Assembly: GCA_039812685.1 (NCBI GenBank) | Contig: JBDIBB010000084.1 | Span: forward strand, 1-17,098 | Source: JBDIBB01 sp039812685 | Lineage (GTDB): Bacteria; Acidobacteriota; Vicinamibacteria; Vicinamibacterales; JAFNAJ01 | Reading direction: 5' to 3' | DNA: 17,098 nucleotides | Shown: piece by piece, positions 13,213-17,098 of the stretch | How positions within the stretch are numbered: position 1 is the first letter of the stretch | Layout: each line of letters begins with the position of its first letter | Position numbers and translations under genes: made by a program | Notes under the pieces: model-generated | What the model saw: only the letters and a program-made list of their open reading frames with translations | The model's database searches: none | What the model was told of the DNA's origin: nothing

Positions 13213-13604
13213 ACCGCAAGCGTTTCGAGGCGCTCGTCGCGGAGGCGATCACGCTGATCCCGAAGCGGTTTCGCGATGCCATGCGCAACGTCGCCGTCGT
13301 CGTCGAGGACGAGCCGCCCGCCGAGCTGCTCGACGAGATGGAGATCCCCGAGGGCGACACCCTGTTCGGTCTCTATCAGGGAACGCCGCTGCCCGAGCGC
13401 GGATGGGACTACGGCAACACGCTGCCGGATCGCATCGTGATCTACCAGTTCCCGATCGAGGGTGCCTGCGACACCGAGGACGAGATCGTCGGGACGATCG
13501 GCGAGACGGTGATCCACGAGTTCGGTCACTACTTCGGCCTGAGCGAAGAGGAGATCGAGGCCATCGAGGCGCGCTACTGGCGTGGCGAGGACGACGAGTC
13601 GTGA
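13209..13604 (+). CDS. Minimal zincin metallopeptidase (DUF1025/MMP-like)
   Basis: This 131-residue cytosolic protein carries a zinc-peptidase HExxH motif: H103, E104 and H107 in VIHEFGHYFGLSEEEIEAIE. The N-terminus is FEALVAEAITLIPKRF, followed by VVVEDEPP and GLYQGTPLPERGWDYGNTLPDRIVIY. This order matches the possible zinc metallopeptidase family PF06262 (DUF1025), whose substrate is unknown to me; a third zinc ligand is likely the downstream acidic residue in LSEEEIE. ATG 13209 overlaps the nth stop by 4 bases and the 3' end overlaps rsmA by 4 bases, so it is co-translated with a repair enzyme and an rRNA methyltransferase. Confidence 0.9.
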   Translation: MNRKRFEALVAEAITLIPKRFRDAMRNVAVVVEDEPPAELLDEMEIPEGDTLFGLYQGTPLPERGWDYGNTLPDRIVIYQFPIEGACDTEDEIVGTIGETVIHEFGHYFGLSEEEIEAIEARYWRGEDDES

Positions 13605-14452
13605 GGGCCCGCCGGCGCTTCGCCCAGCACTTCCTCGAGCCGGCCTGGGTGGCGAAGGTCACCGCGGCGGTGGCCCCGCGGCCCACCGACGCGCTGATCG
13701 AGATCGGCCCCGGGCGCGGCGCCCTCACGCTGGCGCTGGCCGCCTCGGGCGCGACGATGACGCTGGTGGAACTGGACCGGGACCTGGCGGCCGAGTTGCG
13801 GCCGAGGCTGCCACCGCACGCGATCCTGGTGGAGGGCGACGTGCTCGCCGTCGACCTCGCGGCGTGCGCGCGCGACACGCTGGCGCGCTGCGCGGCGCGC
13901 TTCCCGGACGAGCCGGACCACCGGCCGGCACGGGTGCGCGTGGCCGGCAACCTCCCCTACAACATCTCGACGCCGCTGATCGCGCGGCTGGTGGCCCTGG
14001 CTCGCGACAGCGGCCTGGTGAGCGATGCCACGCTCATGGTGCAGCGCGAGGTGGCCGAGCGGCTCACGGCGCGTCCGGGCCGCGGCGATTACGGACCGCT
14101 GAGCGTGCTGGCCCAGGCCTGGGGCGAGGCGGCCATCGTCCTGCGGCTGCCGCCCGGCGCGTTCCGGCCGCCGCCGAAGGTGCACTCGGCCGTCGTCCGG
14201 CTGAGGTTCGGGACGGCGCGCCCCTGCGAGGTCGAGGTCGCCGGATTCGAGCGCCTGGTGCGCGCCGTGTTCCTGCGGCGGCGGAAAGTGCTCTCCAACG
14301 CGCTGCAGCCGCTGGCCGCGGCGTGCGGGACGACGGCCGCGGCGGCGCTGGCCGCGTCGGGCATCGACGGCCGGCGCCGGCCCGAGACGTTGACGATCGA
14401 CGAGCTGGCGCGGCTCGCGCGGGCCGTGGCGGCCGGCGGCGCGGCCGGCTGA
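13601..14452 (+). CDS. rsmA: 16S rRNA dimethyladenosine transferase (KsgA)
   Basis: RsmA/KsgA dimethylates the adjacent adenosines A1518 and A1519 in 16S rRNA late in small-subunit assembly. The 283-residue protein starts RRRFAQHFLEP, the family N-terminus. SAM motif I is IEIGPGRGALTLAL (33-46) and the acidic motif is VELD (56-59). Catalytic motif IV is NLPYNIS (117-123). The C-terminal domain has FRPPPKVHSAVVRL and the conserved FLRRRKVLSNAL. GTG 13601 overlaps the peptidase stop (GTGA). An insert of about 15 residues between motifs III and IV (RCAARFPDEPDHRPA) is longer than in E. coli KsgA. It ends the nth operon; the RNase J promoter follows 22 bases downstream. Confidence 0.96.
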   Translation: MRARRRFAQHFLEPAWVAKVTAAVAPRPTDALIEIGPGRGALTLALAASGATMTLVELDRDLAAELRPRLPPHAILVEGDVLAVDLAACARDTLARCAARFPDEPDHRPARVRVAGNLPYNISTPLIARLVALARDSGLVSDATLMVQREVAERLTARPGRGDYGPLSVLAQAWGEAAIVLRLPPGAFRPPPKVHSAVVRLRFGTARPCEVEVAGFERLVRAVFLRRRKVLSNALQPLAAACGTTAAAALAASGIDGRRRPETLTIDELARLARAVAAGGAAG

Positions 14453-14745
14453 CCGGCCACGCGGCGGCTTGCGCTATACTGCCCGCGTCTTTCTCCCCAC
14501 CAGGCGCCATCCCATGCGCCTGAGGCGGTCGGGATCCGGCGCGATGCCCGTTCCCGGACCGCGTGCCCGCCGAGGCTGATGCGGCGCCGGCACGAATCGC
14601 TCGACGGATTCACGGGGCAGCCTGTTCGACAGCCGACGTGTGCCCGAAACATCAGGTACCCGCCGGCAGCAGTGACGTGGTGGTCGACTGCGCGCCGCGT
14701 GCGCCGCATCCCGCCGCGCGGCGTCGTCTTGCTCCGGAACTCGTC
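14453..14745 (+). promoter_or_regulatory. RNase J promoter (-10) and long structured 5' leader
   Basis: TATACT (14475-14480) is a strong -10; no good -35 is seen at 16-18 bases. The transcript would start near 14487, about 260 bases before ATG 14746. The leader has a perfect 7-bp stem CAGGCGC (14501-14507) / GCGCCTG (14516-14522) with an 8-base loop, and further on a smaller GAATC/GATTC stem. The frame is open through its second half, but codons there use many A/T third positions, unlike the flanking genes, so it looks untranslated. It may serve RNase J autoregulation, by inference only. Confidence 0.6.
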
Positions 14746-16431
14746 ATGACCCTGTCGCTGCCCGCTCACGATCCCGCCGGCCCGGCACTCGAGGTGGTGC
14801 CGCTCGGCGGCCTGTCGGAGTTCGGGCTGAACATGATGCTGATTTCGTGGGGCGAGACGTCGATTCTCGTCGACGCCGGCGTCCTCTTCCCCGATCCCGA
14901 GCTGCCGGGCGTGGACCTGATCGTGCCCGATCTCGAGCACCTCGAGGCGACCGGACGCCGGATCGCGGCGCTGGTGCTGACGCACGGGCACGAAGACCAC
15001 ATCGGCGCGGTCCCCTACGTCTGGCCGCTGCTCGACGGGCCGGTGCTCGCCACGGCGCTGACGCTCGCGCTGGTGGAACCGAAGCTCGAGGAGCACGGCC
15101 TGGAGGCGGGCGACCGGCTCGTCACCGTGACGCCACGGGAGCGGATCACGGTGGGGCCGTTCACGGTGGAGTTCATCCGCGTCACCCACTCGATGCCCGA
15201 CTGCGTGGCCGTGGCCATCGGGACGCCCGAAGGCGTGATCGTGCACACGGGCGACTACAAGGTGGATCAGACCCCGCCCGACGGCCAGCGCTTCGATCTC
15301 CACCGCTTCGCCGAGCTGGGAAGCGAGGGCGTGCTGGCGCTGTTCGCCGACAGCACCAACGTCGATCGGCCGGGAGTGTCGGGCTCGGAGTTCGAGGTGG
15401 TCGACGCCTTCGAGGAGATCTTCACCAGCACGCGCGGCAAGGTGGTGGTGGCGATGTTCGCCTCCAGCATCTTCCGCATGCAGATCGTCGCCGATCTGGC
15501 CGGGCGGTTCGGGCGCAGGGTGGCCCTGATCGGCCGCGGCATGGTGGAGAACTCCGAGATCGCACAGCGTCTCGGCCTGCTGAAGATCCGTCCCGGACAG
15601 CTGCTGCGTGACAGCGACCTGCGGGCGTGCCCGGCGCAGGACGTCGTCTGCCTCGCGACGGGGTCGCAGGGCGAACCGCAGGCCGCCCTCTCGCGGATCG
15701 CGATCGACGACCACCGCCACGTGAAGCTCGAGCCCGGCGACACGGTGGTGTTCTCGGCCCGCGCGATCCCGGGCAACGAGAAGACGATCGGACGCGTGAT
15801 GAACCACATCGCCGCGCGCGGCGCCGACGTCGTGTACGAGGGCATCAGGCACGTCCACGTGTCGGGCCACGGCAGCGGCGAGGAACTGAAGCTGATGCTG
15901 TCGCTGGTGCGGCCGAAGGTGTTCGTGCCGATCCACGGCGAGTACCGCCAGCTCGCGCGGCACGCGCAGGTGGCCGTGCAGGTGTGTCCCGATGCGCGCG
16001 TGCTGCTCGCGCGCAACGGCGACGTGCTGCGCTTCAGGGCCGGCACCGGGGAGATCGCGGGGCGCGTGGCCGCCGGCCGCATCCTGATCGACGGCACGCG
16101 CACGGGCGAGATCGCGGGCGAGGTGCTGCGCGATCGGCGCCACGTCGCCGCCGACGGCCTGCTGGTGCCGGTGCTGGCCATCAACCGCCAGACCGGCGCA
16201 ATCGAGGGGGTGCCCGACGTGATCCCCCGCGGCTTCGTCGTCGACGATCGGTCGGAGTCGGTGCTGGCCGAGGCGGGCGCGCTGCTCACCGAGATCGTCG
16301 AGGGCGCGAGTGTCGAGGAGCGCACCGACCTGGGCCTGATCCGGGAGCGGGTGCGCGTGGAGCTGCAACGGGTGGTGAAACGGCGATCGGGTCGACGGCC
16401 CCTGGTGGTGCCCGTCGTGATGGAGGTGTGA
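14746..16431 (+). CDS. rnj: Ribonuclease J
   Basis: RNase J is a metallo-beta-lactamase/beta-CASP nuclease with 5'-3' exonuclease and endonuclease activity, central to mRNA decay and rRNA maturation. The 561-residue protein shows motif 1 VDAGVLFPD (42-50) and the zinc signature HGHEDH (80-85). Ligands H148 (THSMPD) and HTGDYK (167-172) follow, with DSTN at 202-205. The beta-CASP block has FASSIFRMQ and ALIGRGM, and the later metal site is VFVPIHGEYR. Length is normal. ATG 14746 is preferred over GTG 14563 because the conserved beta-lactamase sheet starts about 15 residues after it and the upstream codons lack the local third-position GC bias. Its Shine-Dalgarno sequence is weak. ftsK follows 2 bases after the stop. 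Confidence 0.95.
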   Translation: MTLSLPAHDPAGPALEVVPLGGLSEFGLNMMLISWGETSILVDAGVLFPDPELPGVDLIVPDLEHLEATGRRIAALVLTHGHEDHIGAVPYVWPLLDGPVLATALTLALVEPKLEEHGLEAGDRLVTVTPRERITVGPFTVEFIRVTHSMPDCVAVAIGTPEGVIVHTGDYKVDQTPPDGQRFDLHRFAELGSEGVLALFADSTNVDRPGVSGSEFEVVDAFEEIFTSTRGKVVVAMFASSIFRMQIVADLAGRFGRRVALIGRGMVENSEIAQRLGLLKIRPGQLLRDSDLRACPAQDVVCLATGSQGEPQAALSRIAIDDHRHVKLEPGDTVVFSARAIPGNEKTIGRVMNHIAARGADVVYEGIRHVHVSGHGSGEELKLMLSLVRPKVFVPIHGEYRQLARHAQVAVQVCPDARVLLARNGDVLRFRAGTGEIAGRVAAGRILIDGTRTGEIAGEVLRDRRHVAADGLLVPVLAINRQTGAIEGVPDVIPRGFVVDDRSESVLAEAGALLTEIVEGASVEERTDLGLIRERVRVELQRVVKRRSGRRPLVVPVVMEV

Positions 16432-16433
16432 GG

Positions 16434-17098
16434 GTGGCCACGTCCCGCCTGTCGCGGCACGCGTGCGAGGTGCTCGGCGTCGTGGCGTTCACCGCGACGC
16501 TGGTGTGGATCGTCGCGCTCGCGAGCTACTCGCCGCGCGACGGCGCGTGGTTCTTCCACGCCGGCGCGAACCAGCCGCCCGCGAACTTCGCCGGGCCGGT
16601 CGGCGCCTTCATCGCGGAGCTGTCGTTCCAGGTCGCCGGCTACATGGCCTTCGCGCTGCCGCTGGCGCTGTGGGTCGTGGGCTGGAACTATTTCTGGTGC
16701 CGCACGGTCGAGGCGCCGATCACCAAGACGCTCGGCGCCATCGTGCTCTTCACCTGCTGCGCCGCGACGCTGGCGCTGGCCTTCGAGGCGTGGCCGGTCA
16801 AGGGACGCGCCTTCCAGGCCGGCGGCTGGTTCGGCGCCTGGGCCGCGGGGCTGCTCACCGAGTACCTGAACCGGACCGGCGCGCTGATCGTCACGGTGGC
16901 GCTGTTCGCGCTCGGGTTGGTGCTGGCGACGCAGGTATCGCTCGGCCGGCTGGCCGGTGACGCGGCGGCCGGCGTCCGCGGGCGGTACGTGGCGCTGCGC
17001 GAGCGCCTGCGGGCCGCGCGCGAGGAGCGCGCGCGATCGAAGCAGCGCGAGGAGGTGCTGCGCAAGCACCTCGAGAAGGGCGGCACGCCGCCCGAGGT
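16434..17098 (+). CDS. ftsK: FtsK/SpoIIIE-type DNA translocase, N-terminal membrane domain (3' end outside window)
   Basis: The first 221 residues of an FtsK-type protein are visible. FtsK anchors at the division septum and pumps chromosome termini apart through a C-terminal AAA+ motor, which lies beyond the window. Four membrane helices match the FtsK_4TM domain: about 11-32 (VVAFTATLVWIVALASYS), 66-86, 98-118 and 147-167. The loop after helix 1 (SYSPRDGAWFF, NFAGPVGAF) is typical. After helix 4 comes a charged helical linker (RLRAAREERARSKQREEVL). GTG 16434 is chosen for its ribosome site GGAGG (16422-16426), which lies within the end of the RNase J gene. The gap to RNase J is 2 bases, so the two are probably co-transcribed. 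The motor domain is not seen, so the call rests on the 4TM domain. Confidence 0.88.
   Translation, partial: MATSRLSRHACEVLGVVAFTATLVWIVALASYSPRDGAWFFHAGANQPPANFAGPVGAFIAELSFQVAGYMAFALPLALWVVGWNYFWCRTVEAPITKTLGAIVLFTCCAATLALAFEAWPVKGRAFQAGGWFGAWAAGLLTEYLNRTGALIVTVALFALGLVLATQVSLGRLAGDAAAGVRGRYVALRERLRAAREERARSKQREEVLRKHLEKGGTPPE

Noticed and set aside
14563..14745. 61-residue N-terminal extension of RNase J from GTG 14563
   Set aside because: Its codons have many A/T third positions unlike all neighbouring genes, and RNase J proteins normally begin close to ATG 14746.
14089..16368. 759-codon open frame on the minus strand opposite rsmA and RNase J
   Set aside because: Composition is His/Arg/Asp-rich without any recognisable motif; the plus-strand RNase J explains the region fully.
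1..17098. Mobile elements, CRISPR arrays, tRNA/rRNA genes, prophage or defence genes
   Set aside because: No transposase, integrase, repeat-spacer pattern, target-site duplications or RNA gene signatures were found; base and codon use look uniform across the window.

Overview
The window is a GC-rich (roughly 70% by eye), gene-dense stretch of bacterial chromosome. Coding third positions are almost all G or C. The gene content is mostly housekeeping: rho, recG, rsmD, coaD, lexA, nth, rsmA, an RNase J and ftsK. A Gram-positive-type LexA, an RNase J, an ECF sigma/anti-sigma pair and exported (periplasmic-type) proteins together would fit a high-GC Acidobacteriota, perhaps Vicinamibacteria. That placement is inference from gene mix and composition only. 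I see no mobile element, CRISPR array, tRNA, rRNA or sign of recent transfer.

Layout. (1) 1-805, minus: 5' part of rho, cut by the window edge, with a near-perfect sigma-70 promoter at 889-917. (2) 1057-2730, plus: a PMT/ArnT-type membrane glycosyltransferase, divergent from rho. (3) 2747-9150, minus: six tightly packed genes transcribed in the order exported LmeA/DUF2993-like protein, recG, rsmD, coaD, class I aminotransferase, GlcD-type FAD oxidase. Junctions are 4-base overlaps except recG/rsmD, which abut. The block meets the glycosyltransferase tail to tail over 16 bases. (4) 9229-11074, minus: ECF sigma factor, zinc-finger membrane anti-sigma factor and a small exported Arg-rich protein, again with ATGA overlaps. 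(5) 11337-12285, plus: lexA with a clear promoter, followed closely by a DUF3467 protein. (6) 12451-14452, plus: nth, a minimal zincin metallopeptidase and rsmA, all overlapping by 4 bases. (7) 14746-17098, plus: RNase J behind a leader of about 260 bases, then the N-terminal part of ftsK, cut by the window edge.

How the genes work together. The window groups DNA repair (recG, lexA, nth), rRNA methylation (rsmD, rsmA), RNA termination and decay (rho, RNase J), CoA synthesis (coaD) and chromosome segregation (ftsK). The likely regulatory units are the sigma/anti-sigma/exported-protein operon, presumably sensing an envelope signal, and the lexA unit diverging from it. I found no clear novel system. 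The points most worth checking are the lexA-DUF3467 linkage, the sigma operon's third gene, the divergent sigma/lexA control region and the structured RNase J leader.
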